14,535 bases of DNA from Thermoplasmata archaeon UBA184 (GCA_002495185.1 DAEB01000013.1:36690-51224); one strand, 5' to 3'; counted from the stretch's first letter, positions 1 to 6,774 are shown. Made by a program: numbers and translations. The notes: generated from the sequence alone by a model not told the origin.

Positions 1-54
1 CTCGCGGAGCGGACCGGCTGGGTGCCGTGGCGGCGGGGGGACCTCACGCCATGA
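1..54 (+). CDS. C-terminal end of an upstream gene, possibly the ABC permease
   Basis: Frame 1 is open from the window edge to a TGA at 52-54 and encodes the tail LAERTGWVPWRRGDLTP. The stop shares bases with the ATG at 51 of the next gene (ATGA overlap), the same junction seen again between the next two genes, which favours a real reading frame in the same operon. In oxyanion ABC operons the gene just before the ATPase is usually the membrane permease (ModB/WtpB type), so that is the likeliest identity. Only 17 residues are visible and they contain no family motif, so the identity is inference from position alone. Confidence 0.45.
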   Translation, partial: LAERTGWVPWRRGDLTP

Positions 55-1085
55 GCGAATGGCGGGTCGACCGGGTCGAGACCGACCTCGACGCGTTCCA
101 CCTCGGGCCGGTCGACCTCTCGCTTCGGTCCGGAGAAGCGGTCGCGGTGCTCGGAAGTTCGGGGTCCGGAAAGACGACGCTCCTTCGCACGCTCGCGGGA
201 TTCCTTCCGCTGCGCGGCGGCCGCCTGCTCCGCGACGGGGTCGACATCTCGCGATGGCTGCCCGAGGAGCGCGCCCTCGGCTATGTGCCGCAAGGACTCG
301 GCCTCTTTCCGCAGCGGACGGTCTTTGGGAACGTCCGATACCCGATGGAATTGCGGGGCCGTCTCGATGCGAACGGTCGCACGGATGCCCTCCTCGCTCG
401 GTTCCGTCTGACGGCCCTCAAGGAACGTCGCCCGGCCCGCCTGAGCGGCGGGGAGCGGCAACGGGTCGCTCTCGCCCGAGCCCTCGCCGCCGAGCCCGAG
501 CTGATCGTCTGGGACGAGCCGTGGCAGGCGCTCGACGTGGAGGCGCGGCTCGAGCTCGGAGGGATCCTCACCAAGCTACGCGAGGAAGAGGGAATTCCGG
601 TCGTCGTGGTGACCCACGACCCCGGTCTCGCGTTCTCGGTCGCCGACTCGTTCGTCGTCCTCGACCGGGGCCGGGTCCGACTCTCGGGGGGACCCCTCGA
701 CCTCCTCGACCGACCCTCGAACGCGTTCGTCGCGCGCTTCGTGGGGTACGAGAACGTCTACGACCGCGTGACCCTCGAAGCCGGACGGGACCACCCGTTC
801 ACCGCATGGCTCCTCGGGGAGGCCGGCCCCGAAGGGGTGGCGATCGGAACGCCGGTGGCCGTCCCGACGATCGGGGTTCCGTCGACGTGGGAAGGGGTCG
901 TGCGGAGCGCTCGGCCCAATCCGGAAGGGGTACGGGTCGAGGTCGCGGTCGACGACCTCATGGTCGCGCTCCGGCTCCCGCGACCGTGGCCCGAACGACT
1001 CCCGACCGTCGGCGAACGGGTCCGGTTCAACGTCGACGGGGGCACCGTTCACCGGCTCGGCACCGGATCGGAGAAGGGGCCATGA
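51..1085 (+). CDS. ABC transporter ATP-binding protein, molybdate/tungstate type (ModC/WtpC-like)
   Basis: This 344-residue protein is the cytoplasmic ATPase that would power an oxyanion importer. Visible motifs are Walker A GSSGSGKT (about 35-42), Q-loop Gln near 81, signature LSGGERQ (131-137), Walker B LIVWDEP (151-157) and the switch His in VVTHD (about 189). Residues from about 240 form a C-terminal extension of beta-rich TOBE/Mop-like character, usual in ModC, WtpC and related ATPases. I chose ATG at 51 because it overlaps the upstream stop as ATGA. An in-frame GTG at 27 would add eight residues and lie inside the upstream gene. The following gene is a ModE-type regulator, and this pairing is the main reason to prefer molybdate or tungstate over sugar, sulfate or ferric iron, which closely related ATPases also serve. 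The family is secure; the substrate is inferred. Confidence 0.87.
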   Translation: MSEWRVDRVETDLDAFHLGPVDLSLRSGEAVAVLGSSGSGKTTLLRTLAGFLPLRGGRLLRDGVDISRWLPEERALGYVPQGLGLFPQRTVFGNVRYPMELRGRLDANGRTDALLARFRLTALKERRPARLSGGERQRVALARALAAEPELIVWDEPWQALDVEARLELGGILTKLREEEGIPVVVVTHDPGLAFSVADSFVVLDRGRVRLSGGPLDLLDRPSNAFVARFVGYENVYDRVTLEAGRDHPFTAWLLGEAGPEGVAIGTPVAVPTIGVPSTWEGVVRSARPNPEGVRVEVAVDDLMVALRLPRPWPERLPTVGERVRFNVDGGTVHRLGTGSEKGP

Positions 1086-1780
1086 CACGACGGCGCGGCA
1101 ACGTCGTCACGAGCACCGACATCGCGCTTCTTCGGTCGCTCGCGCAGGAGCGCTCGATCGTCGCGGCGAGCGCCCGCGTGGGGATCTCGCGCGACCGGGC
1201 CGTCTACCGGGTCGAGCGGCTCGAACGGGCGTTCGGGGGCCCGGTGGTGGTCGGCGTCCGCGGCGGCTCGGAGCACGGGGGCTCCTCGCTGACCGCGCTC
1301 GGCGACCGGATCGTCCAGGGCGGGTTCGACTCGGTCGAGATGATCGACGCGCGGCCGGTCGGTCCGCTCTCCTCTCCGAACCTCCTGCGCGGCGTGTACC
1401 GCCGCGCCCCGTCCCCCGCGGTCGAGGTCGGGCGGTCGCTCCGCCTGCGCGTCGCATTCCCCGCGGAGGACGGAGCCCGGGTGCGGATGCTGCTCGACCC
1501 CGAGGTCATCTTGGTCGCCCGACGGCGGTTTCCGTCGAGCGCCCGCAACGTCGTCCCGGGAACCGTCGAGTCGGTGCACCCCGACCCGGGAGGTCTCGGC
1601 GTGACGCTGGTCGTGCGCTGTGCGGGAGTCCGGCTCCGCGTCGCCATGACCGACGAGCCGGTCCGTCAGCTCGGCCTGCGGCCGGGGGTCCCGGTCTGGC
1701 TCTACGTCAAGGCCCGGTCGCTTCGACCGGTCGGCGGGCCCGACCGCGGTCCAACCGTTCCCGACCCGCGGGAGGTCTGA
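1082..1780 (+). CDS. ModE-type transcriptional regulator (LysR-like wHTH plus TOBE domain)
   Basis: This 232-residue protein has an N-terminal winged helix-turn-helix at about residues 12-75. The segment from IALLRSLAQERSIVAASARV to the wing GGSSLTALG matches the ModE/LysR-type DNA-binding fold. A C-terminal TOBE/Mop-like domain at about 152-216 begins with SARNVVPGTV, the signature of molybdate/tungstate-binding modules. ModE proteins bind the oxyanion and repress or adjust the uptake operon, so this gene probably controls the operon it sits in. Its ATG at 1082 overlaps the ATPase stop (ATGA), with a purine-rich GGAGAAGGGG at 1070-1079 as a likely ribosome site. Only one clear TOBE unit is visible; bacterial ModE usually has two. 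The 3' end overlaps the convergent methyltransferase by 74 bp, in the low-complexity tail after the TOBE domain. Confidence 0.85.
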   Translation: MTRRRGNVVTSTDIALLRSLAQERSIVAASARVGISRDRAVYRVERLERAFGGPVVVGVRGGSEHGGSSLTALGDRIVQGGFDSVEMIDARPVGPLSSPNLLRGVYRRAPSPAVEVGRSLRLRVAFPAEDGARVRMLLDPEVILVARRRFPSSARNVVPGTVESVHPDPGGLGVTLVVRCAGVRLRVAMTDEPVRQLGLRPGVPVWLYVKARSLRPVGGPDRGPTVPDPREV

Positions 1781-2504
1781 GGGCGGCCGCGGGGCGGCGC
1801 ACGCGAGCGCATCGGAAACCGTAGAGGCCGAGACCGGTCCGGCCGAGCGGGGGAGCGGAGCGGGAGACCGCCCAGCGCCGGAGCGGCGCGCACAGCCCGC
1901 CGCCCGGCCCGTGGTCCGCGATCGCCACCGCGCCCGGGGCCATCCGTGGGTCGAGCGCCGCGAAGTCGAGCGCCGCCTGGCGCTCCCCGTGAGGCACGTC
2001 ATACACGAACAGCTGCACCGACGGGAGGTCTTCTCCCAGCAGGGGAAGCACCTCCGCCTTGTCGCCCAAGCGCAAGTCCCAGCGCCGTCGGAGCGGGAAC
2101 GGCACGGCCCACCCGGACGAGTGACCGGTCGGAAGCGACCACGAAGCGGACCGGGAGGCGCGACGCGCCGCCGGGCGGCGGTCGACCTTGGGAAGGTCGA
2201 CCGAGTGCAGCGTCCCATGACGCTCGCGGTGCATCGCCTGAAGGAGGTACGCCGAGGAGACCCCGGAGGAGACGCCGACCTCGACCACGTGCCTCGGCCG
2301 AAGGAGTCGGACGAGCGCGTAGAGCTCGAGCGGCGCATCGATCTCGATGTACGACGAGCGGCCGCCGAGCCGGTGCATCCGCTCGAGGTGTCGGAAGAGG
2401 CGCGTTTCGCCGGACGCCTCCTCGATCGCCGCCCGGGCCCGGGCCTCCGGAACCCCGGCGAGCGCCGAGACCCACCGGGAATCGGGGTCGAGCTCCGGCT
2501 GCAT
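1707..2504 (-). CDS. Class I SAM-dependent methyltransferase (Methyltransf_24-like)
   Basis: The protein has 265 residues when started at the ATG at 2504. The SAM-binding motif I is VVEVGVSSGVSSAYLL, followed by the acidic strand LHSVDLPKV and later LFVYDVPHG and AIADHGPGG. This is the order seen in the small-molecule O-methyltransferase and cephalosporin-hydroxylase-like group. The substrate cannot be read from the sequence. The start was chosen because the conserved domain begins soon after it and the phosphatase gene stops 29 bp upstream; the same frame stays open to 2654 but there runs inside the phosphatase. The fold appears to end near LGLYGFRC, and the last 40 or so residues are Arg/Pro/Ala-rich and partly antisense to the ModE gene, so they may be a read-on tail. 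It is probably co-transcribed with the phosphatase, as I see no separate promoter. Confidence 0.75.
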   Translation of the reverse strand: MQPELDPDSRWVSALAGVPEARARAAIEEASGETRLFRHLERMHRLGGRSSYIEIDAPLELYALVRLLRPRHVVEVGVSSGVSSAYLLQAMHRERHGTLHSVDLPKVDRRPAARRASRSASWSLPTGHSSGWAVPFPLRRRWDLRLGDKAEVLPLLGEDLPSVQLFVYDVPHGERQAALDFAALDPRMAPGAVAIADHGPGGGLCAPLRRWAVSRSAPPLGRTGLGLYGFRCARVRRPAAALRPPAGRERLDRGRARRPVEATGP

Positions 2505-2533
2505 CGATCTCGAGGACCGGCCGCGAGCCGGGC

Positions 2534-2974
2534 CTACTCGAGGCTCTCCCAGTTCCCGATCCACTCCCGCGCCGTCTCGACCCTCGGCCGGACGGAGCGG
2601 ACCCGCTCGTACGCCTCGTCGAGCGAGATCTTTTCGGAGCGGTGCAGGTACCACGCCGCGGCGAGCGGCGACCGCCGGACGCCGTGCCCGCAGAAGACGA
2701 GGACCGGCTGGTTCGCTCGTCGGGCCGCGCTCATCTCGGTCGCGAGCTCATCGAGATTCGGGACGATCGGGGCGTCCTTCGACTCATCGTAGATTTGCAC
2801 ATGAACGGCCGCGGGCATGTCGTCCGGTGCCTCGTCGAGCACGCAGAACCTCTTCCCCGAGAACGTGAGGGCATCCTTCCAGCCCCCGAGGAACACTCCG
2901 GGAGCGACCTCCTGAGGGCTCGCAAGCGGTCGCTTTCGGGAGGGGCTCTTCCGGACGCGCGCGGCGGTGGGCAT
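2534..2974 (-). CDS. Dual-specificity/tyrosine phosphatase-like protein
   Basis: This 146-residue cytoplasmic protein carries the CX5R signature of cysteine phosphatases: Cys95 and Arg101 in VFCGHGVRRSPLA. It lies after a strand (PVLVF) and before a helix (AAAWYLHRS), as in small DSP domains. QIYDESKD near 60-67 is a candidate general-acid loop. The usual His just before the catalytic Cys is Phe here. The first 20 residues are basic (RVRKSPSRKR) and probably disordered. I chose ATG at 2974 over an in-frame GTG at 2980 because a TATA-like element lies about 26 bp upstream of the ATG, fitting leaderless transcription. The gene is first in a unit with the methyltransferase 29 bp downstream. Its target, whether protein, nucleotide or phosphoinositide-like, cannot be assigned. 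Confidence 0.75.
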   Translation of the reverse strand: MPTAARVRKSPSRKRPLASPQEVAPGVFLGGWKDALTFSGKRFCVLDEAPDDMPAAVHVQIYDESKDAPIVPNLDELATEMSAARRANQPVLVFCGHGVRRSPLAAAWYLHRSEKISLDEAYERVRSVRPRVETAREWIGNWESLE

Positions 2975-2996
2975 GCGCACCCGAGAGGGGGCCCGG

Positions 2997-3004
2997 GTTA
3001 TGAA
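2997..3004 (-). promoter_or_regulatory. TATA-like box of the phosphatase-methyltransferase unit
   Basis: On the minus strand this reads TTCATAAC, an AT-rich island in very GC-rich DNA. It is centred about 26 bp before the ATG at 2974. This spacing suits an archaeal TATA box driving a leaderless transcript. Assigned by position and composition only. Confidence 0.5.
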
Positions 3005-3059
3005 GGTGGAACCCGCGTTCGAACGGTTCGGCCGCCCCGGGGGGCTGGGGGCGCGACCG

Positions 3060-4058
3060 CTAGTCCCGGATCCCCTCGCCGGTGAGCGAGAAGACCGCCT
3101 CCCCTTCGGGGAGGTTCGGGGAGTCGATGAGCCGGGCGATCCGCTTCGGCGGCTTCGACTTCCGCAGGTAGACCCGGTACGTCGCCGCGTGGGCGACGAT
3201 GTTCCCGCCGATCGGACGGGTCGGGTCGCCGAACAGGATGTCCGGACGGGCCGAGACCTGGTTCGTCACGACGATCGCCGCGTTGTAGGTGTCCGCGAAC
3301 CGCAGCAGCTCGTGCAGGTGCCGGTTCAGGTGCTGCTGCCGGGGAGCGAGCTCCCCCCGGCCGAGGTACTCCGAGCGGAAGTGCGCGGTGAGGGAATCGA
3401 CGACGAGTAGGCGGATCGGCCGCTCGCGGGCGAGCTCCTGCGCCTTCTGGACGAGGAGCATCTGGTGGTTCGAATTGAAGGCGCGCGCGACGTGGATGCG
3501 ACGGAGCGCCTCCTCGGGGTCGATCCCGACCCCCTTCGCCATGTCGACGATCCGCTCGGGGCGGAACGTGCTCTCGGTGTCGATGTAGACGACCTCGCCG
3601 CCGAGGCCTCCCTGCGCGGACGCGGTCTGGACGTCCACCGCCACCTGGTGGGCGATCTGGGTCTTCCCGGTGCCGAACTCGCCCGAGAACTCGGTGATCG
3701 CCTGCGTCTCGACGCCGCCCCCAAGGAGCTCGTCGAGCGCCTTCGAGTTCGTTGTGATCCGGCCCAGCCGCTTTCGCCGCTCGAGGAGCGTCGTGCCGCT
3801 CTCGAACTGGCCGACGTCCGCCTTCCGGCGCGCCTCCCCGATGATCTTCTGGGCGACCGCGACGCCGATCTCCGCCGCCTCCGCGACGTCTCCGGGGGAG
3901 GCGACCGCGAGCTCCATCAGGTCGGTGTAGCCGCTCTCGCGAAGCTTCTCGGCGGTGGTGACCCCGATCCCCGGGAGGTCCTCGAGCGCGATCTCGTGCT
4001 TCGGCGCCGGCGGGTTCTCCTCGGCGCCGGCGGCTTTGGAGCTCGGTTTGGACGGCAC
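3060..4058 (-). CDS. radA: DNA repair and recombination protein RadA
   Basis: RadA is the archaeal RecA/Rad51 recombinase, which forms filaments on single-stranded DNA and drives ATP-dependent strand exchange. The 332-residue protein has the full domain order: a helix-hairpin-helix N-terminal domain (IALEDLPGIGVTTAEKL, about 23-39), the linker motif FESG near 85-88, Walker A GEFGTGKT (126-133), Walker B RLLVVDS followed by LTAHFRSEYLGRGELAPRQQ, and the typical C-terminus RKSKPPKRIARLIDSPNLPEG. The length is normal, and there is no intein at the Walker A site where some archaeal RadA genes carry one. The start is a GTG at 4058, chosen because it has a TATA-like box about 28 bp upstream and gives the expected N-terminal length. 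The gene stands alone between purC and the phosphatase unit, each with its own promoter. Confidence 0.97.
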   Translation of the reverse strand: MPSKPSSKAAGAEENPPAPKHEIALEDLPGIGVTTAEKLRESGYTDLMELAVASPGDVAEAAEIGVAVAQKIIGEARRKADVGQFESGTTLLERRKRLGRITTNSKALDELLGGGVETQAITEFSGEFGTGKTQIAHQVAVDVQTASAQGGLGGEVVYIDTESTFRPERIVDMAKGVGIDPEEALRRIHVARAFNSNHQMLLVQKAQELARERPIRLLVVDSLTAHFRSEYLGRGELAPRQQHLNRHLHELLRFADTYNAAIVVTNQVSARPDILFGDPTRPIGGNIVAHAATYRVYLRKSKPPKRIARLIDSPNLPEGEAVFSLTGEGIRD

Positions 4059-4082
4059 GACCGGCCGACCGGGACGCGGGGA

Positions 4083-4088
4083 GATAAG
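4083..4088 (-). promoter_or_regulatory. TATA-like box of radA
   Basis: The minus strand reads CTTATC within CGCTTATCTC, centred about 28 bp before the GTG start at 4058. It is the only AT-rich patch in the 67-bp gap between purC and radA at a suitable distance, and it supports a leaderless radA mRNA. Confidence 0.5.
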
Positions 4089-4125
4089 CGTGCGGGAGGG
4101 GTCGCGAAACGGTGAAACCTGGCTC

Positions 4126-5073
4126 CTACCCGGAGCGCGCGAGCGGCACGAACGGCTCGCCCGTGAGTCGCTGGTAGACGGTCGTGTAGAGGCGGCTCAC
4201 CTCGTCCACGAGGAGGGGCGGGAGCGGAGGGATGGCAGGCTCGGGAAGGTGCGCCTCGCGCGCCTTCTGGAGCTGGTCGTAGTAGCCGGTCGTTCGGTAG
4301 TGCTGCCGGACGAACTCCTTCGAGAAGTCGACCTGGCGGCCCCGCGCGTACGCCGCCGCGTCCCAGAACCGGTCCTCGTCGGCCGTCCCGAACGTGTCGA
4401 CGACCATCAGGACGCCGTCCGCGTCGACGGCGAACTCCTTCTTTCCGTCGACGTGGAGAAGGCCCCGCGGACCGATCTCCTTCTGCATCGCGGCGTCGAT
4501 CGTGAGGATCGTCTCGCGGATCGAGTCGAGCTGATGCGCGTCGAGCGCCGAGAGGGAGAGCGCTTCGGACCGGGTGAGCAGACGGTCGACCGGCTCGAGC
4601 TTCGTCGTCACTTCGAAGTGCGGCTCGGGAAGCGGCATCGCGAAGGTGAGGGTCTTCCCTTTCGGGAACCCGAGCTCCTCGGCCGAGACCTTGCCGGCCT
4701 TCACGCGGTCCCACATCGACCCCGCGAGGTAGTAGCGGACGATCAGCTCGAGCGGGACGAGGTAGTTCCTCGGGTGCGGTCCGAGGGTCGACGGGTTCGG
4801 AACCACCTGGACGCGCTTCACGCGCATCGCGGTCGGTCCGGCGAGGCTCAGGTAGTGGTGCGGGACGCCGAGACGAGTGCACATCTCGAACCAGAAGGCG
4901 GCGGTCCGGGCGAGCGTCTCCCCCTTGTGGGGGATCTCGCTCGGGATGTGCTTGTCGAAGACCGAGATGTCGTCCGTGAACCGGAACTCAAGTTCGGTCG
5001 GGGAGATCTCGTAGACCTCCTTCACCTTCCCCCGACGCAGGAACCCGGGGGCGGTCGCTGGGGTCTTCGCCAT
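4126..5073 (-). CDS. purC: Phosphoribosylaminoimidazole-succinocarboxamide synthase (SAICAR synthetase)
   Basis: PurC joins aspartate to CAIR using ATP in de novo purine synthesis. The 315-residue protein starts with the family nucleotide-binding hairpin RRGKVKEVYE (about 13-22). It continues with DDISVFDKHIPSEIPHKGE, the substrate loop SEALSLSALDAHQLDSIRETI, and the late block LLHVDGKKEFAVDADGVLMVVDTFGTADEDRFW. The C-terminus FVRQHYRTTGYYDQ then matches the longer PurC form of about 300 residues rather than the 240-residue form common in bacteria. ATG at 5073 is supported by a TATA-like box 25 bp upstream and by the short N-terminus before the glycine-rich hairpin. It follows the membrane methyltransferase by 30 bp on the same strand but seems to have its own promoter. 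No other purine genes are in the window. Confidence 0.96.
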   Translation of the reverse strand: MAKTPATAPGFLRRGKVKEVYEISPTELEFRFTDDISVFDKHIPSEIPHKGETLARTAAFWFEMCTRLGVPHHYLSLAGPTAMRVKRVQVVPNPSTLGPHPRNYLVPLELIVRYYLAGSMWDRVKAGKVSAEELGFPKGKTLTFAMPLPEPHFEVTTKLEPVDRLLTRSEALSLSALDAHQLDSIRETILTIDAAMQKEIGPRGLLHVDGKKEFAVDADGVLMVVDTFGTADEDRFWDAAAYARGRQVDFSKEFVRQHYRTTGYYDQLQKAREAHLPEPAIPPLPPLLVDEVSRLYTTVYQRLTGEPFVPLARSG

Positions 5074-5095
5074 GCCGGGCGAGGAGCCTCTTTCG

Positions 5096-5101
5096 GTTTA
5101 A
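5096..5101 (-). promoter_or_regulatory. TATA-like box of purC
   Basis: The minus strand reads TTAAAC in the short gap between the upstream stop (5104) and the purC ATG (5073), centred 25-26 bp before the start. Its position suggests that purC is also transcribed on its own, as a leaderless message, despite the close upstream gene. Confidence 0.5.
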
Positions 5102-5103
5102 GG

Positions 5104-5706
5104 TCAGCGACCGGTCCGGGGTTCTCCCGTCGGCACGGGGGGCGGGCCGTCTCCCGAGTACGCCCTTCGGTACGGGAAGAACTTCGGCACCTTCGCGCGG
5201 TAGTGGGCATAGCCCTCGCCGAACAGCGCGAGCAGCTCTCGTTCCTCGAACGGGATCAGCACGAACCAGTACCACGCCAGAAGAGCGCCGCTCCAGAGAA
5301 GAAGGAGCGGGGACGCGGTGAGGAGACCGGCCCCGAACACGATCAGCACGACGCCGAGATACATCGGGTTCCGGCTGTAGCGGTACGGACCGACCGCGAC
5401 GAACGGCTCGGTCCGCTCGGCCGGCTCTTCGACCGGCGCGCGGCCGAACATCTTGCGGAGCGTGACGGAGGTCGAAGCCAGCATCGTCCTCGGGTCCCGG
5501 TACCGGAACGTATCGACGATCACGGCGAACCCCGCTCCGGCCACGACGAGCCCGACCGCTGGAATCCCGAACTCCGAAGGGACCGAGAGGCGAACCACCC
5601 GCAGAACCATCACTCCCTCGAGGACCGCATACGCCGCGACGAGCGTGATCGCGAGCTCCGCCAGGATCAGCGCGGTACCCACGAGCAGCGACCGTGGCTC
5701 GTTCAT
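5104..5706 (-). CDS. Isoprenylcysteine carboxyl methyltransferase-like integral membrane protein
   Basis: This 200-residue membrane protein has hydrophobic segments at about 7-28, 46-65 and 116-150. The C-terminal signature of the ICMT/PEMT-like family is clear: GPYRYSRNPMYLG (106-118), then a membrane hairpin, then PFEERELLALFGEGYAHYRAKVPKFFP (152-178). In this fold the RNPMY and EE..L...G..Y..Y elements form the SAM pocket at the membrane surface. Family members methylate lipid or prenyl substrates, but many archaeal and bacterial ones have no known substrate, and none can be given here. The ATG at 5706 lies just after the promoter shared with the divergent dps gene. The 30 bp to purC downstream allows readthrough. 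Confidence 0.82.
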   Translation of the reverse strand: MNEPRSLLVGTALILAELAITLVAAYAVLEGVMVLRVVRLSVPSEFGIPAVGLVVAGAGFAVIVDTFRYRDPRTMLASTSVTLRKMFGRAPVEEPAERTEPFVAVGPYRYSRNPMYLGVVLIVFGAGLLTASPLLLLWSGALLAWYWFVLIPFEERELLALFGEGYAHYRAKVPKFFPYRRAYSGDGPPPVPTGEPRTGR

Positions 5707-5730
5707 CGGAACGAGGAGACGCGGCCGCCG

Positions 5731-5761
5731 AAACCATATTGGTTTCCCAATGGCTTTTGGG
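5731..5761. promoter_or_regulatory. Shared divergent promoter with two inverted repeats (dps / membrane methyltransferase)
   Basis: Between start codons at 5706 (minus) and 5766 (plus) is a single AT-rich element, AAACCATATTGGTTT (5731-5745). It is a perfect 6-bp inverted repeat (AAACCA/TGGTTT) around TAT. Its centre is 28 bp from the dps ATG and 32 bp from the opposite ATG, so one near-symmetric TATA element may serve both directions. A second inverted repeat, CCCAA/TTGGG with a 6-bp spacer (5746-5761), covers the expected dps transcription start, where a repressor would block initiation. The sequence features are seen directly; the operator role is inferred. Confidence 0.5.
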
Positions 5762-5765
5762 CGCG

Positions 5766-6284
5766 ATGAGCGCTCGAACCGTCATCAAGGAGAAGGCCAA
5801 CGTCGTCTACGCTACTCACAACGACCTCCCGAAGGAGGTCCGCAGCTCGGTCATCGAGCTCGTCGACGCCCGGCTCGCGGACTCGGTCGACCTCCAGACC
5901 CAGATGAAGCAAGCCCACTGGAACGTCAAGGGCCCGGACTTCATCTCGCTCCACAAACTGTTCGACGAGGTCACCGAGGACGTCGAGGAGTACGTCGACC
6001 TTCTCGCGGAGCGGGTCGTCCAGCTCGGAGGGGTCGCGCACGGCACGGCCCGGCAGGCGGCGGCCCACTCGACCCTCGCCGAATACCCCCCCGCCCGGGA
6101 CGGCCACCAGCACGTCGAGGCGGTCTCGCTCGCGCTCGCTTCGTACGGGAAGTCGGTCCGCGCGGCGATCGACCAGACCGACCGGTTCGGCGACAAGGAC
6201 ACCGCCGACATCTTCACCGAGATCTCGCGCGGCGTCGACAAGTGGCTCTGGTTCGTGGAAGCCCACCTGAACGCGGAGCGCTGA
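5766..6284 (+). CDS. dps: Dps family ferritin-like DNA-protection protein
   Basis: Dps forms 12-subunit shells that oxidise ferrous iron with peroxide, store the iron and often bind DNA. The 172-residue protein has all ferroxidase ligands in the classical spacing, at the same numbers as in E. coli Dps: His51 (QAHWNVKG), His63, Asp67, Asp78 and Glu82 (YVDLLAERVVQLGG). The C-terminal block DKDTADIFTEISRGVDKWLWFVEAHL is also canonical. The N-terminus (ARTVIKEKAN) has Arg and Lys residues, which could contact DNA. ATG at 5766 was chosen because it follows the TATA element by 28 bp; an in-frame GTG at 5694 lies inside the divergent gene and before the promoter. It resembles the standard bacterial Dps rather than the archaeal DPS-like (thioferritin) group, so acquisition from bacteria is possible. 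Peroxide- or metal-responsive control through the inverted repeats is likely but unproven. Confidence 0.95.
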   Translation: MSARTVIKEKANVVYATHNDLPKEVRSSVIELVDARLADSVDLQTQMKQAHWNVKGPDFISLHKLFDEVTEDVEEYVDLLAERVVQLGGVAHGTARQAAAHSTLAEYPPARDGHQHVEAVSLALASYGKSVRAAIDQTDRFGDKDTADIFTEISRGVDKWLWFVEAHLNAER

Positions 6285-6314
6285 GGCGTCGGCTCCCCCG
6301 AAGCGAGGAACGCG

Positions 6315-6755
6315 CTAGCGGCGCCCGAGGCCGGCGCTCTCGAGCATCCGCTCGATGTCACCGTAGACCCGCCACTCCGCGACCTTCCCGGCCCGGACGA
6401 CCGCGTACCAGGCGGCCGGAAACCGCCAGGCCGCCCCCGAGGCACGACGGCCCCGACCCCGGAAGGACCCGCTCGCGACACCAAAGACCGCGACCGCGCG
6501 GCCCGTCGACACGAACCGCTCCGCCCGGATCCGGTAGTCGGGAAACAGGGCGAAGTAGGAGGCCCACGCTTTCCGCGACAGGACGAATTCTCCTCCCGAA
6601 GCATCCACGAACCTCGCGCGGGCGACCGCGAGCTTCGAGAGGCCCTCCGGGTCGTGCGCGTTGATCCGGTCGATGTAGGCCCGGACGGTGGCGACCGGGT
6701 CCCTCCCGGGGGGCCCGCGGCGCGGCTTCGACTCGTTTCGGGGCACGGGGGGCAT
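6315..6755 (-). CDS. NTF2-like / SnoaL-like domain protein
   Basis: This 146-residue cytoplasmic protein looks like the SnoaL-type NTF2 fold. An N-terminal helix (VATVRAYIDRINAHDPEGLSKL, about 21-42) is followed by strands ARFVDASGGEF, the helix WASYFALFPDYRIRAERFV, and long curved-sheet strands ending in GKVAEWRVYGDIERMLESAG. Members are ligand-binding proteins, cyclases or isomerases, often with no known role, and I cannot assign a reaction. A basic, Gly/Arg-rich loop (SFRGRGRRASGAA) interrupts the sheet at about 96-108. It lies 19 bp after the acetyltransferase gene on the same strand and is probably the third gene of the malic enzyme unit. It converges with dps at a 30-bp gap. Confidence 0.7.
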   Translation of the reverse strand: MPPVPRNESKPRRGPPGRDPVATVRAYIDRINAHDPEGLSKLAVARARFVDASGGEFVLSRKAWASYFALFPDYRIRAERFVSTGRAVAVFGVASGSFRGRGRRASGAAWRFPAAWYAVVRAGKVAEWRVYGDIERMLESAGLGRR

Positions 6756-6774
6756 CGAACTCGCGCCGATGGGC

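Noticed and set aside
59..1081. Open frame on the plus strand running in the modE frame through the whole ATPase gene
   Set aside because: The translation is Arg/Pro/Gly-rich with no domain, and the ATPase frame has all motifs. Only the part from 1082 is real (modE).
3060..4058. RadA linker motif FESG instead of the FxxA polymerisation motif of Rad51
   Set aside because: As I recall, haloarchaeal RadA has FETG at this place, so this looks like normal lineage variation.
3955..5769. A 604-codon plus-strand open frame opposite the radA start, purC and the membrane methyltransferase
   Set aside because: It is antisense to clearly conserved genes and its composition (runs of Arg, Glu, Asp, Val) is that of a GC-rich shadow frame.
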